Positions 17,947-26,685 of a stretch of DNA of 64,000 bases are shown here, in pieces. The notes beneath the pieces were generated by a model that saw only the letters and a list, made by a program, of their open reading frames with translations, was not told the origin of the DNA and made no database searches. The stretch lies in NCBI GenBank assembly GCA_910579185.1, contig CAJTTG010000010.1, positions 29,458-93,457 of the forward strand, given 5' to 3'. The stretch's first letter is position 1. Every line of letters begins with the position of its first letter. This stretch comes from an uncultured Muribaculaceae bacterium (lineage in GTDB: Bacteria; Bacteroidota; Bacteroidia; Bacteroidales; Muribaculaceae). Both the position numbers and the translations under genes were made by a program.

Positions 17947-18545
17947 TGGAAACGTGTGGGTTTATTGAAAAGATGCGGAACCGCAGACTGATCCTTGCGA
18001 GCGGATCGCCTCGCCGGCGTGAGTTGCTCGCGGATTTAGGCGTTGAATTCATTGTAGATGTACCGGAAGTGGACGAGTCGCACGATGAGTCGGTAGCGGC
18101 TGAGGATGTGGCTCCGATGCTTGCCTCGCGGAAGGCTGCGGCCTACAGGCAGCAGCGTGGTATCCGTGAAGGGGAGATTGTGATCTCGGCTGACACGGTG
18201 GTGATTGTTGACGACCGCGTGCTCGGCAAACCGGCCGATGGCGCGGAGGCACGCGAAATGCTCAGATCGCTATCCGGCAGAACGCATCGGGTTGTGACCG
18301 GTGTCTGCGTGGCTTCGGCCGACTGCACGTTGAGCCGCTCGATGGCCACTGAGGTTACATTTGCGCCGCTGTCGGACGATGAGATCAGTTATTATATAGA
18401 CCGTTACCGACCGTTTGACAAGGCCGGAGCGTATGGCATTCAGGAGTGGATAGGATGTATGGGAATTACCCATATCTCAGGTGATTATTATAACGTCATG
18501 GGGCTTCCGCTGCGTCTGCTCTACGAGATGCTCAGCGTAGTGTGA
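17940..18545 (+). CDS. Maf-like nucleoside triphosphate pyrophosphatase
   Basis: Hydrolyses non-canonical or house-cleaning NTPs such as dTTP, UTP or modified forms to monophosphates. The product is 201 aa from the ATG at 17940; a second ATG at 17946 forms a TGATG with the previous stop and is an equal candidate. Family motifs are present: LASGSPRRREL, SADTVVIVDD, LGKPAD and the C-terminal FDKAGAYGIQEWIG. Its 3' end overlaps the convergent ATP-grasp-like gene by 14 bp. Confidence 0.93.
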   Translation: MVMETCGFIEKMRNRRLILASGSPRRRELLADLGVEFIVDVPEVDESHDESVAAEDVAPMLASRKAAAYRQQRGIREGEIVISADTVVIVDDRVLGKPADGAEAREMLRSLSGRTHRVVTGVCVASADCTLSRSMATEVTFAPLSDDEISYYIDRYRPFDKAGAYGIQEWIGCMGITHISGDYYNVMGLPLRLLYEMLSVV

Positions 18546-19542
18546 CCCCCTCGGGGCTGACTTTGATCAGCATGGGGCGCACGCGTTCAACCGCAAATAC
18601 CTTTTCCGCAGCCAGCATGGCTGCGACTCCCATGGTCATTCTGAGATTAAGTTCTATGCATGGAGCAATCTGCAAGCGTCCGTTCCCGTCGCGATGGATC
18701 ATCATGTCGATCCCGAGCCATCCCTCATAAGTACTTCCGACCAAATCGCTGAGGATCTGTTCCAATGGCTTTATGATGTGTGATATGTCGATCCCAAGCT
18801 CAGTGGCCAGTTCTCTTTGGGGCAGAACGATGTTTCCTTCATAGAATCCGGCGTGGTTTGTGGCGAACAGCGAGAGACCGCGATAGCTGACCGTCGAGTT
18901 GGCGCAATGGAACAGCGCGGCGAAATCGCGCCGGCGATCCAACAGCGGTTCCACCATCACGCTGCCCTGTCGCGATATCATGCCGCCTACGTAGGCATCG
19001 AGCCGTTGATCGGCAATCTGATCGGCGCGGATCACACCCCGGCCACTCGACGACCATGGCAGCTTTATGACTCCTTTGCCTGAAAATCGGGCCAAAGCCT
19101 CGCGCACTTCCTCGGGCGAGGATGCCTCCACCGGGATCAGATGCTCACTGACGCCCAGTCCACGGTTGATGATAATGGACGAGCGGCGGTGGCTCAATAT
19201 CCGGATCTTTTCAAGGGTATCATTGTCGGGCAACAGGCCATCGTCAACGCCGGCCTTCCGGAAAATACGGCGAGAGCAGAGACTCCATCCCCATGGGCTT
19301 GGTGAGGCGCAGGCTTCCGTGTGTGATACGGCTGTACCCTGCAACCGGTAACGGCGGATATATTGCTCCATTTCAGGAGAGGGAGCAATGTCGGAGAGAA
19401 TTTGATCATCTTTTTCCGCCCAGAACATTGGTAGTAACGCACCGGCATGGCTTATGGCCACAGCTCCTTTCGGTGGCGTGAAGCATTCAAGTCCCGACGC
19501 CAGCGCCAGATCATTTTCCGGGTTAAAAAGATGGATCTTCAT
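18532..19542 (-). CDS. Uncharacterised ATP-grasp-like protein
   Basis: No specific function recognised. The 336-aa protein begins MKIHLFNPENDLALASG, has a region GVIKLPWSSSGRGV (about 165-178) resembling the ATP-grasp lysine/glycine loop, and ends with CIELNLRMTMGVAAM, resembling the metal-binding E-x-N of ATP-grasp ligases. This suggests ATP-dependent carboxylate-amine or thiol ligation of an unknown substrate (inference). No signal peptide is seen. A perfect promoter abuts its ATG, giving a predicted leaderless mRNA. It is convergent with maf. Confidence 0.7.
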   Translation of the reverse strand: MKIHLFNPENDLALASGLECFTPPKGAVAISHAGALLPMFWAEKDDQILSDIAPSPEMEQYIRRYRLQGTAVSHTEACASPSPWGWSLCSRRIFRKAGVDDGLLPDNDTLEKIRILSHRRSSIIINRGLGVSEHLIPVEASSPEEVREALARFSGKGVIKLPWSSSGRGVIRADQIADQRLDAYVGGMISRQGSVMVEPLLDRRRDFAALFHCANSTVSYRGLSLFATNHAGFYEGNIVLPQRELATELGIDISHIIKPLEQILSDLVGSTYEGWLGIDMMIHRDGNGRLQIAPCIELNLRMTMGVAAMLAAEKVFAVERVRPMLIKVSPEGVTLR

Positions 19543-19546
19543 GCCG

Positions 19547-19577
19547 CAAAATTAACAAAAATGCAGCCTATGTCAAA
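19547..19577 (-). promoter_or_regulatory. Promoter abutting the ATP-grasp-like gene
   Basis: On the minus strand TTTG (19577-19574), 19 bp and TAATTTTG (19554-19547) fit the consensus exactly. The -7 box ends 4 nt before the ATG at 19542. TAATTTTGCGGCATG differs by one base from the plsC start region. Confidence 0.75.
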
Positions 19578-19631
19578 ACCTGAGTCAACTTTGGGGCAAT
19601 AATCGGACGGGATGTGCGTTAAGATAAAAGC

Positions 19632-20360
19632 ATGAACCGGTTTTATCGCATAGTATTAATCCTCCTTGTTTCGATTGCCGCTTTCCCCGGTACGGGAGCG
19701 TTGGCGCAGCAGCTTAATGATAAGCTGCTCAATCGTCCGTATGCCGACATGCGACGGTGGCATCTGGGCTTTTCTGTCGGGGTACATACCCAGGACCTCA
19801 ATTTTACCAACAACGGTTTCGTGACCGAGGCCGGGGAGACCTGGTTTGTTGATCAGCCATCCTTTTCGCCGGGATTCTGCGTGAATGGCCTGATCGATTT
19901 CCGGCTCAATGACTATTTCAGTCTACGTCTTTCTCCGGGTCTTTATTTCGGCAACCGCGAGATCAAGATGCACGATACGACAGGCGATAACTGGCTGTCG
20001 CAGAATCTGAAATCTACCTATGTGGTTCTGCCGCTCGATCTTAAATACTCTGCGCAACGCTTCCGCAATGTCCGTCCGTATCTCACCTCCGGTATCATGC
20101 CGGCTTTTGATGTCTCGAAAAAACGGTCGGACTACCTGAAGCTCAACACGGCTGATTTCTATCTCACCGTGGGTTTCGGCTGTGACTTCTATCTCCCGTA
20201 CTTCAAGCTGAATCCGGAGATAAAGTTCTGTTTCGGACTGACCGACGTGATCCAGCATAAGCGCAATGATCTGGTGGATGATCCGGACAAGATGAAGATT
20301 ACACAATCCTTGAAAAAGGCCACATCGCAGATGGTGGTGCTGACATTTTATTTTGAATGA
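19632..20360 (+). CDS. porT: Type IX secretion protein PorT (outer-membrane barrel)
   Basis: Integral barrel required for T9SS function in the Porphyromonas model. The 242-aa protein has a signal peptide (1-25, ending GALAQ), then WHLGFSVGVHTQDL and a run of amphipathic strands typical of the PorT family, ending in aromatic VVLTFYFE. Its stop overlaps the porP start by 4 nt, so it is the first gene of the por operon here. No consensus promoter is clear upstream; CAACTTTG at about 19592-19599 is the nearest approximation. Assignment rests on family resemblance plus location. Confidence 0.85.
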   Translation: MNRFYRIVLILLVSIAAFPGTGALAQQLNDKLLNRPYADMRRWHLGFSVGVHTQDLNFTNNGFVTEAGETWFVDQPSFSPGFCVNGLIDFRLNDYFSLRLSPGLYFGNREIKMHDTTGDNWLSQNLKSTYVVLPLDLKYSAQRFRNVRPYLTSGIMPAFDVSKKRSDYLKLNTADFYLTVGFGCDFYLPYFKLNPEIKFCFGLTDVIQHKRNDLVDDPDKMKITQSLKKATSQMVVLTFYFE

Positions 20361-21394
20361 AACAACTTACATCACGACATATTATCTCCTTTTTGCTGAT
20401 TCTGGCCGCATTGACGGGAGCGCAGGGATTGTCGGCGCAGACCGATGCCCAGTTCTCGCAGTACTATGAGGTCGCGTCGGCATATAATCCTGCCGCCATA
20501 GGCACGACTGACTTCATCCGTCTGCGTGCCGGAGGGCGCATGCAGTGGGTAGGTATCGACAATGCTCCCAAGAGTTTTGCCATCACCGGAGACATGCCGC
20601 TGAAACTTTTCGGCAAACGGTTCGGCGTGGGAATCGTGGCGCAGCAGGAATCGGCCGGACTCTACCGCAACATGTCGGTGTCCCTCCAGGCCGGATACAA
20701 AATCAAGCTGTTCAAGGGAGAGCTGACGGCAGCATTGCAGTTCGGGTTTGCTAATGAGCAGTTCAAGGGCTCCGAGGTGTATATTCCTGATGATGATGAC
20801 TATCACGACTCCAACGATGAGGCCATACCGCAGACAGATGTTGCCGGCAATGCCTTCGATCTGGGGGTCGGAGCGTACTATACCCACAAATGGTTCTGGG
20901 CCGGAGTGTCGATGACCCATCTCAACAGCCCGACAATTACCTTCTCGGATGATAATGGATCGACGTCGACCGGTGGTACGACCACGGGCGGTTCCGGCAC
21001 ATCGTCGACGAATGCTAAAAATTATGAATTTCAGCTTCGCCGAACGCTCTATTTTATGGCCGGCAGCAATATTCCGATAAAAAACACGTTATTTGAAGTG
21101 ATGCCATCTGTGCTGTTTAAGAGCGATTTCACGTTCACACGAGTTGAAGCCACAGCCCGGATGCGATGGAAAAAATTGCTTACATTCGGCGTGGGCTACC
21201 GTCATGACGATGCCGTCTATGCCGTTCTCGGAGCAGAGTACAAGGGATTTTTCTTAGGCTACAGCTATGATTATCCTATCAGTGCCATATCCAAGGCCAG
21301 TCATGGAAGCCATGAGCTGTTTCTCGGTTATAGTGTCAAACTCAACCTCTCGGGAAAAAACAACAACAAACACAAGAGTATACGCATAATGTAG
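20357..21394 (+). CDS. porP: PorP/SprF-family type IX secretion outer-membrane protein
   Basis: Predicted 14-strand-like barrel that anchors the T9SS ring to the outer membrane. The 345-aa product has a signal peptide (about 1-27), then DAQFSQYYEVASAYNPAAIG, the hallmark opening of PorP/SprF proteins, and SYDYPISAIS near the C terminus, where members carry the same YDY pattern. A Ser/Thr/Gly-rich stretch (about 200-217) is probably a loop. It overlaps porT by 4 nt and lies 2 nt before porK. Confidence 0.93.
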   Translation: MKQLTSRHIISFLLILAALTGAQGLSAQTDAQFSQYYEVASAYNPAAIGTTDFIRLRAGGRMQWVGIDNAPKSFAITGDMPLKLFGKRFGVGIVAQQESAGLYRNMSVSLQAGYKIKLFKGELTAALQFGFANEQFKGSEVYIPDDDDYHDSNDEAIPQTDVAGNAFDLGVGAYYTHKWFWAGVSMTHLNSPTITFSDDNGSTSTGGTTTGGSGTSSTNAKNYEFQLRRTLYFMAGSNIPIKNTLFEVMPSVLFKSDFTFTRVEATARMRWKKLLTFGVGYRHDDAVYAVLGAEYKGFFLGYSYDYPISAISKASHGSHELFLGYSVKLNLSGKNNNKHKSIRIM

Positions 21395-21396
21395 AT

Positions 21397-22836
21397 ATGA
21401 AAAAAACGACATTCTTTTCACTGACCATACTTGCACTGGCGGCCATGGGCTGCGCCAGCGGTTCGCGCAATGCATCCGGTGGCGAAGTGACCGGAGTCAG
21501 TGCCACGTCGTGGACCGAGCCTACGCCCTACGGCATGGTGCTCGTGAGCCGCGGTTCGATCATTGCCGGTCCGCAGGAAGCGGACAGCGCGTGGAATCTG
21601 CGCGCTGATGCCCGTGGCATGTCAGTCGATGCGTTCTGGATGGATGAAACGGAGGTGACCAACTCGAAATACAAGCAGTTTGTGTTCTGGGTGAGGGATT
21701 CCATCATCCGCGAACGTCTGGCTGATCCTGCTTACGGCGGCAATGAGGAATTCAAGATCGAGGAGGACCGCGAAGGAAATCCCATCAAGCCCTACCTCAA
21801 CTGGAGCAAGCCTATTCCATGGCGCAACGCCAACGAGGATGAGCAGCGTGCCATAGAGAGTGTCTACCGCACTAATCCCATTACCGGCATGCGCGAACTT
21901 GATCCCGAACAGCTCAACTACCGCTACGAGATCTATAACCACACAGAGGCGGCAAAGCGCAAACATCGCCTGAATCCGGCCCGTCGCGAGTACAACACCG
22001 ACAAACCGGTTCCGACAGACATACCTCTGATCTCAAAGGATACGGCGTTCATTGATGATGACGGACAGATAATCCGTCAGACAATCACACGTGGATTGAC
22101 CGGAGATTACGACTTCCTCAACACTTACATCGTCAACGTCTATCCCGACACGACGGCGTGGGTCAACGATTTCGAGAATGCCTACAACGAGCCTTATGTC
22201 AGAATGTATTTCAGCCATGGCGGTTATAACGAATACCCTGTGGTAGGTGTCAGCTGGGAACAGGCTAATGCTTACGCCAACTGGCGCACGGACTATCTGC
22301 GCCGTTCGCTCGGATCGCTCGGAGTCTATATCGAACCTTACCGACTGCCAACGGAGGCAGAATGGGAATTCGCAGCCCGTGCAGGAGAGAGCGATAACAA
22401 GTATCCCTGGGCCGGCGATCTGCCATTGACTGAGGAAAAGGGCTGTTTCTATGCCAACTTCAAACCGCAGGAGGGTAACTATGTGCAGGACGGACATCTG
22501 ATCACGTCGCGTGTGGGAACATACGCACCCAATGATTTCGGTCTGTATGACATGGCCGGTAACGTCAGCGAATGGACTTCTACTGCATTTACCGAGAGCG
22601 TGTCCAAGCTCAAGAGCGACATGAATCCGGAATATCGCTATGATGCCGCCAAGGAAGATCCCTACAAGATGAAGCGCAAGATTGTGCGCGGCGGATCATG
22701 GAAGGATGTGGCGCATAATATCCGCTCAGATATCCGCATGTGGGAATATCAGAACGAGCAGCGCAGCTATATCGGATTCCGCTGTGTGCGTTCTCAGATA
22801 GGCTTTGCCCGTGGCCAGAAAATCAAGAAAAAATAA
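21397..22836 (+). CDS. porK: Type IX secretion lipoprotein PorK/GldK (SUMF1-like)
   Basis: Forms, with PorN, the large periplasmic ring attached to the outer membrane. The 479-aa product has a lipoprotein signal with lipobox MGC at C19 and a formylglycine-generating-enzyme-like (SUMF1) fold: MVLVSRGSIIAGP, WMDETEVTNSKYKQF, YRLPTEAEWEFAARAG and the closing YIGFRCVR. In this family the fold is structural, not catalytic. It is 46 nt before porL, in an operon with the other core genes. Confidence 0.95.
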   Translation: MKKTTFFSLTILALAAMGCASGSRNASGGEVTGVSATSWTEPTPYGMVLVSRGSIIAGPQEADSAWNLRADARGMSVDAFWMDETEVTNSKYKQFVFWVRDSIIRERLADPAYGGNEEFKIEEDREGNPIKPYLNWSKPIPWRNANEDEQRAIESVYRTNPITGMRELDPEQLNYRYEIYNHTEAAKRKHRLNPARREYNTDKPVPTDIPLISKDTAFIDDDGQIIRQTITRGLTGDYDFLNTYIVNVYPDTTAWVNDFENAYNEPYVRMYFSHGGYNEYPVVGVSWEQANAYANWRTDYLRRSLGSLGVYIEPYRLPTEAEWEFAARAGESDNKYPWAGDLPLTEEKGCFYANFKPQEGNYVQDGHLITSRVGTYAPNDFGLYDMAGNVSEWTSTAFTESVSKLKSDMNPEYRYDAAKEDPYKMKRKIVRGGSWKDVAHNIRSDIRMWEYQNEQRSYIGFRCVRSQIGFARGQKIKKK

Positions 22837-22882
22837 CGGCTTACGGCTCTTTTAAACTACGACCAATAAAATCCAACTGACA

Positions 22883-23806
22883 ATGGGAAAAATCAGAAGA
22901 TATAAAAACAGCGTTGAGCGTTTTCTCTCCGGAGAAAAAGGTCAGCGGTTCTTCAACTTCGCATATAGTATCGGTGCCGCGATTGTGATTTGGGGTGCCC
23001 TTTTCAAGATCCTTCACCTGCCGGGTGGCAACACACTGCTCTCCATCGGTATGGGTACTGAGGTGCTGATGTTCGTCCTTACGGCATTTGACCGTCCGCC
23101 GAAAGAATATAATTGGGAAGAGGTGTTCCCGGTACTCAGTTCAAAGGATCCTGAAGATCGTCCGGATTTCGCCGGAGGTCAGCAGAGCGTTGTTATCGGC
23201 GGCGCACCTGTCAATGTTTCCGGGGGGACTTCATCGCAGGGTGTTTCCGGATCCGCATCGGCAGCACCAGCAGTCGATTCTCCGGCCATGGCTCCTTCCG
23301 GCGACGTGCCTGAGGAATACATAACCCAGATGGCCGGCATCGCAGAACAGATGCGTCAGCTGCGTACCACTACCGAGGCTCTCAACCGTGTCAGCGAGAC
23401 ACTTCTCGAAAGTTACCGCGCCATTACGGAGAACTCGGAAAACATTACGCAGAGCTCCACGGGATATGTGGAACAGATGCAGAACCTGAACCGCAATATC
23501 TCCGGACTGAACACAATCTATGAGATTCAGCTCAAGAGCGTTTCCTCGCAGCTCGATGCCATTGACCGTGTGAACCGCGGAATCAAGGAGATCTCCAAGA
23601 TGTATGAGGATACAGCCGGAGCCAGCTCGCGCTATTGTGAGGAGAGCGAGAAGATGGCAATGTATATGGCGCAACTCAATCAGGTTTATGCCAAGATGCT
23701 CCATGCCATGACCGTCAATATGTATGCTCCCGGAATGCCCGGTGCGGCCCCTGAATCTGCGGCCCCACAGGCAGCTCCGCAGCCTACGCCTCCTGAAATT
23801 GTTTGA
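22883..23806 (+). CDS. porL: Type IX secretion / gliding motor protein PorL/GldL
   Basis: Inner-membrane proton-channel half of the T9SS motor with PorM. The 307-aa product has two helices, about 24-44 (IGAAIVIWGALFKILHLPG) and 51-69, the second carrying the conserved Glu (E60) implicated in proton flow in characterised GldL/PorL. The cytoplasmic part contains a low-complexity Ser/Ala linker and coiled coil (about 150-250), ending in a Pro/Ala-rich tail. It is 35 nt before porM. Confidence 0.95.
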   Translation: MGKIRRYKNSVERFLSGEKGQRFFNFAYSIGAAIVIWGALFKILHLPGGNTLLSIGMGTEVLMFVLTAFDRPPKEYNWEEVFPVLSSKDPEDRPDFAGGQQSVVIGGAPVNVSGGTSSQGVSGSASAAPAVDSPAMAPSGDVPEEYITQMAGIAEQMRQLRTTTEALNRVSETLLESYRAITENSENITQSSTGYVEQMQNLNRNISGLNTIYEIQLKSVSSQLDAIDRVNRGIKEISKMYEDTAGASSRYCEESEKMAMYMAQLNQVYAKMLHAMTVNMYAPGMPGAAPESAAPQAAPQPTPPEIV

Positions 23807-23841
23807 TAACTCGTTCAAGAAGAAACTGAGGATAAAAGAAA

Positions 23842-25401
23842 ATGGGACAAACCAATACACGCCTGTCGCCGCGCCAGAAGATGATCAATCTGATGTACAT
23901 CGTTCTGACTGCCATGCTTGCATTGAATGTGTCGAGTGATGTGCTCGACGGATTCACGCAGGTTCACGACGGCCTGACCCGAACCAACGAGACCGTGTCG
24001 GAACGCAACGATGCCGTCTATGCCCAGCTGGAAGCTTTTGCCATGCAGAACCCGGAAAAGGGTGGCTCGTGGCTCGACAAGGCATCGGAAGTGCGTCTTG
24101 AGTCTCAGCGCGTTTTCCTTGTCATTGACAGCCTGAAAACCGAGATTGCGCGCAAGGCTGATGGTGAAAATGGGGATCCTGACAATGTGATCAACCGCGA
24201 CGATCTGGAGTCGGCGGCTGTTGTGATGCTTAATCCGACCACACACAAGGGTGCGGCATTGCGAGGCGAGATCGACGGATTCCGGAAATATATTCAGTCC
24301 ATTGTCACCGATTCTGTGAAGCGTGTCAATATCGACAAGGCTCTTTCCACCGAACCATTCAAGCGTCCCGGCGTTCTGATGGCCCAGACATGGGAGGAAG
24401 CCAAGTTCGACAATCAGCCTGTAGTGGCGGCAATCACGCTTCTGACAAAGCTCCAGAACGATGTCCGCTATGCCGAGGGTGAGGCTTTGACCACTCTGCT
24501 CAGTCAGGTTGATGCCGGCGATGTCCGCGTCAACAGCATGAGCGCTTTCGTCATTCCGCAGTCGCGGATGGTGATGCGCGGTAGCCGTTATGGCGCAGAT
24601 ATCGTGCTCGCAGCTGTTGATACCACGGCACGTCCGGCGGTGTTTGTCAATGGTCGCGAGATTCCGAACGGCCATTTTGAACTGACACCGATGCAATCCG
24701 GCTCGTTCGACTATTCAGGATATATCGATGTGCCCCACGGCGATGGCACGACTTCTCGGCATCCGTTCACGTCGAGCTATACCGTCATAGAACCTACGGC
24801 CACTGTGTCTGCAACGATGATGAACGTGCTTTATGCCGGTATCAATAACCCTATCAGCATTTCCGTGCCCGGTGTGCCGGCCTCGTCGGTGAGTGCTTCG
24901 ATGGCCAATGGCACCCTGACGAGAGAAGGGGATCATTGGGTAGCTCATCCTGGAAAGATCGGAACTGATGCCGTGATCACCGTAACAGCAAGTATTGATG
25001 GGCGGCAGCAGACGGTCAACACAACGTCGTTCCGCGTGCGCAAACTGCCCGATCCGGTTGCATTCATCTCCCTGCCCGGATCCAATGGCTCGACGGAGCG
25101 GTATAAAGGTGGCAAACCGATAGCCAAGGCATCGCTTCTTAATGCCAAGGGGCTTGATGCGGCCATCGATGATGATATTCTCAATATAGACTTCCGGGTC
25201 AAGAGCTTCGAGATGGTTTTTATAGACTCCAACGGCGATGCCGCCGTCAGAGCTTCGGAAGGATCGCAGTTCTCGCAGCAGCAGAAGGACCGCATCCGCT
25301 CAATGACGCGCAAAGGCCGGTTCTACATCTCACGAATCAAGGCGACGGGCCCCGATGGAATAGAGCGCACGCTCAATCCTGTGGAGGTCATAGTCCAGTA
25401 G
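23842..25401 (+). CDS. porM: Type IX secretion / gliding motor protein PorM/GldM
   Basis: Single-pass inner-membrane protein whose long periplasmic shaft transmits torque from PorL to the PorKN ring. The 519-aa product has a short cytosolic head (GQTNTRLSPRQKMI), a membrane helix at about 17-38 and four consecutive periplasmic domains: a helical one, then beta-rich ones including the stretch with ISISVPGVPASSVSASM. Length matches PorM (about 516 aa). It lies between porL and porN, as in the canonical locus. Confidence 0.96.
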   Translation: MGQTNTRLSPRQKMINLMYIVLTAMLALNVSSDVLDGFTQVHDGLTRTNETVSERNDAVYAQLEAFAMQNPEKGGSWLDKASEVRLESQRVFLVIDSLKTEIARKADGENGDPDNVINRDDLESAAVVMLNPTTHKGAALRGEIDGFRKYIQSIVTDSVKRVNIDKALSTEPFKRPGVLMAQTWEEAKFDNQPVVAAITLLTKLQNDVRYAEGEALTTLLSQVDAGDVRVNSMSAFVIPQSRMVMRGSRYGADIVLAAVDTTARPAVFVNGREIPNGHFELTPMQSGSFDYSGYIDVPHGDGTTSRHPFTSSYTVIEPTATVSATMMNVLYAGINNPISISVPGVPASSVSASMANGTLTREGDHWVAHPGKIGTDAVITVTASIDGRQQTVNTTSFRVRKLPDPVAFISLPGSNGSTERYKGGKPIAKASLLNAKGLDAAIDDDILNIDFRVKSFEMVFIDSNGDAAVRASEGSQFSQQQKDRIRSMTRKGRFYISRIKATGPDGIERTLNPVEVIVQ

Positions 25402-25446
25402 TAATCCTATCAAGAAAAATCCCATACGGACATTTTAATACAGAAA

Positions 25447-26595
25447 ATGAAGAAAATAAAACGAATAGCACTGGCAGCTGCGGCTGCATTTGTTCTCGCG
25501 GTTCCGGCCATGGCTCAGGACTCCGGCAGTACGGCGGTGATGCGTCGCGGCGGTAAATCGTCGCGCCAGCAGCAGACAACGACGCCCGGTGTCACCACTC
25601 GTATGCAGCAGCGTTTGCAGACGGATCCTGCCTCGGACGCTGATCTGTCGTGGATGAAGGTGATCTACCGCTCGCTCGATCTGACCAAGGACGAGAATGC
25701 ACCGCTATATTTCCCCGAAATGCCTGTGGATGGCAACGAGAGCCTGATCCGTATAATCCTGCGCCTGCTTGCCAACGGACAACTGACAGCATACGAATAT
25801 CTTGACGGACGCGAAGTGTTCAACGAAGAGAACAAACTGAAGGTCCGCGACATGCTCGACCGTTATCATATCTATTATCAGGATGCCAAAGGGAGCACCG
25901 AGCGCAATCCTAAATTCGAGATCCATGAGAGCGATGTGCCGGCCACAGAGGTTCTCAGCTACTACATAATAGAGCGTTGGGAATTCGATACGCGCACAAA
26001 CCGCATGCAGACCAGGATCGAGGCTATCTGTCCGGTGCTTCACCGCGAGGACGACTATGGGATGGAATCGATGAAATATCCTATGTTCTGGGTGAAGTAT
26101 GACGATCTTAAGCCATACCTGTCAACGCAGAATATCTTTGTGTCTGATGCCAATAATCTGCCGACATGCACTTATGCCGACTATTTCACCCTCGGACTCT
26201 ACAATGGGGATATCTACAAGACCCGTAATCTCCGCAATCGCTCTATGAAGCAGCTCTATCCCAATCCGGATGATCTTGCTCACGCGCAGGACAGCATACA
26301 GAAACAGCTTGACACATTTGAGGACAAGCTCTGGGTGCCCACTCTTGAACAACTCGCAGCCGAACGTGAGAAGCGCGAGGCACTTGAGGCCGGACTGGCT
26401 GCTGATCAAGATTCGACAGCTTTGGCTACGGCAGCCGAAGAGCCCAAGAAAACGCGTGTTTCCACATCCAGCCGCGGAAAAAAGACGGAAACTCGCCCGG
26501 CAAAGGTGAAACGTGGCAAGACAAAGACCAAAACACAGAAAGCACCGAAGACCACCACGGCACCGCGCCGCAGTGTGCGTGACCGCAAACGTTGA
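25447..26595 (+). CDS. porN: Type IX secretion ring protein PorN/GldN
   Basis: Periplasmic partner of PorK in the T9SS ring. The 382-aa product has a signal peptide (1-24, ending AMAQ), the WMKVIYRSLDLTKDENAPLYFP segment (first half of the conserved core, residues about 59-80), and FWVKYDDLKPYL. After about residue 310 it carries a strongly basic, Lys/Thr/Arg-rich tail of some 60 residues. A terminator follows, marking the likely end of the por operon. Confidence 0.94.
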   Translation: MKKIKRIALAAAAAFVLAVPAMAQDSGSTAVMRRGGKSSRQQQTTTPGVTTRMQQRLQTDPASDADLSWMKVIYRSLDLTKDENAPLYFPEMPVDGNESLIRIILRLLANGQLTAYEYLDGREVFNEENKLKVRDMLDRYHIYYQDAKGSTERNPKFEIHESDVPATEVLSYYIIERWEFDTRTNRMQTRIEAICPVLHREDDYGMESMKYPMFWVKYDDLKPYLSTQNIFVSDANNLPTCTYADYFTLGLYNGDIYKTRNLRNRSMKQLYPNPDDLAHAQDSIQKQLDTFEDKLWVPTLEQLAAEREKREALEAGLAADQDSTALATAAEEPKKTRVSTSSRGKKTETRPAKVKRGKTKTKTQKAPKTTTAPRRSVRDRKR

Positions 26596-26620
26596 TTCTC
26601 TTCAGTGATCTGAAAATATA

Positions 26621-26660
26621 GCCGCAGCCCGTTCAGATTCAACAAAGAACGGGCTGTGGC
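26621..26660 (+). terminator. Terminator after porN
   Basis: GCCGCAGCCCGTT (26621-26633) pairs with AACGGGCTGTGGC (26648-26660), one wobble, 14-nt loop. The following TGTTTCTAAT is a modest T-rich tail. The next gene starts 25 nt later. Confidence 0.7.
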
Positions 26661-26685
26661 TGTTTCTAATAAAACAACATCTGAT

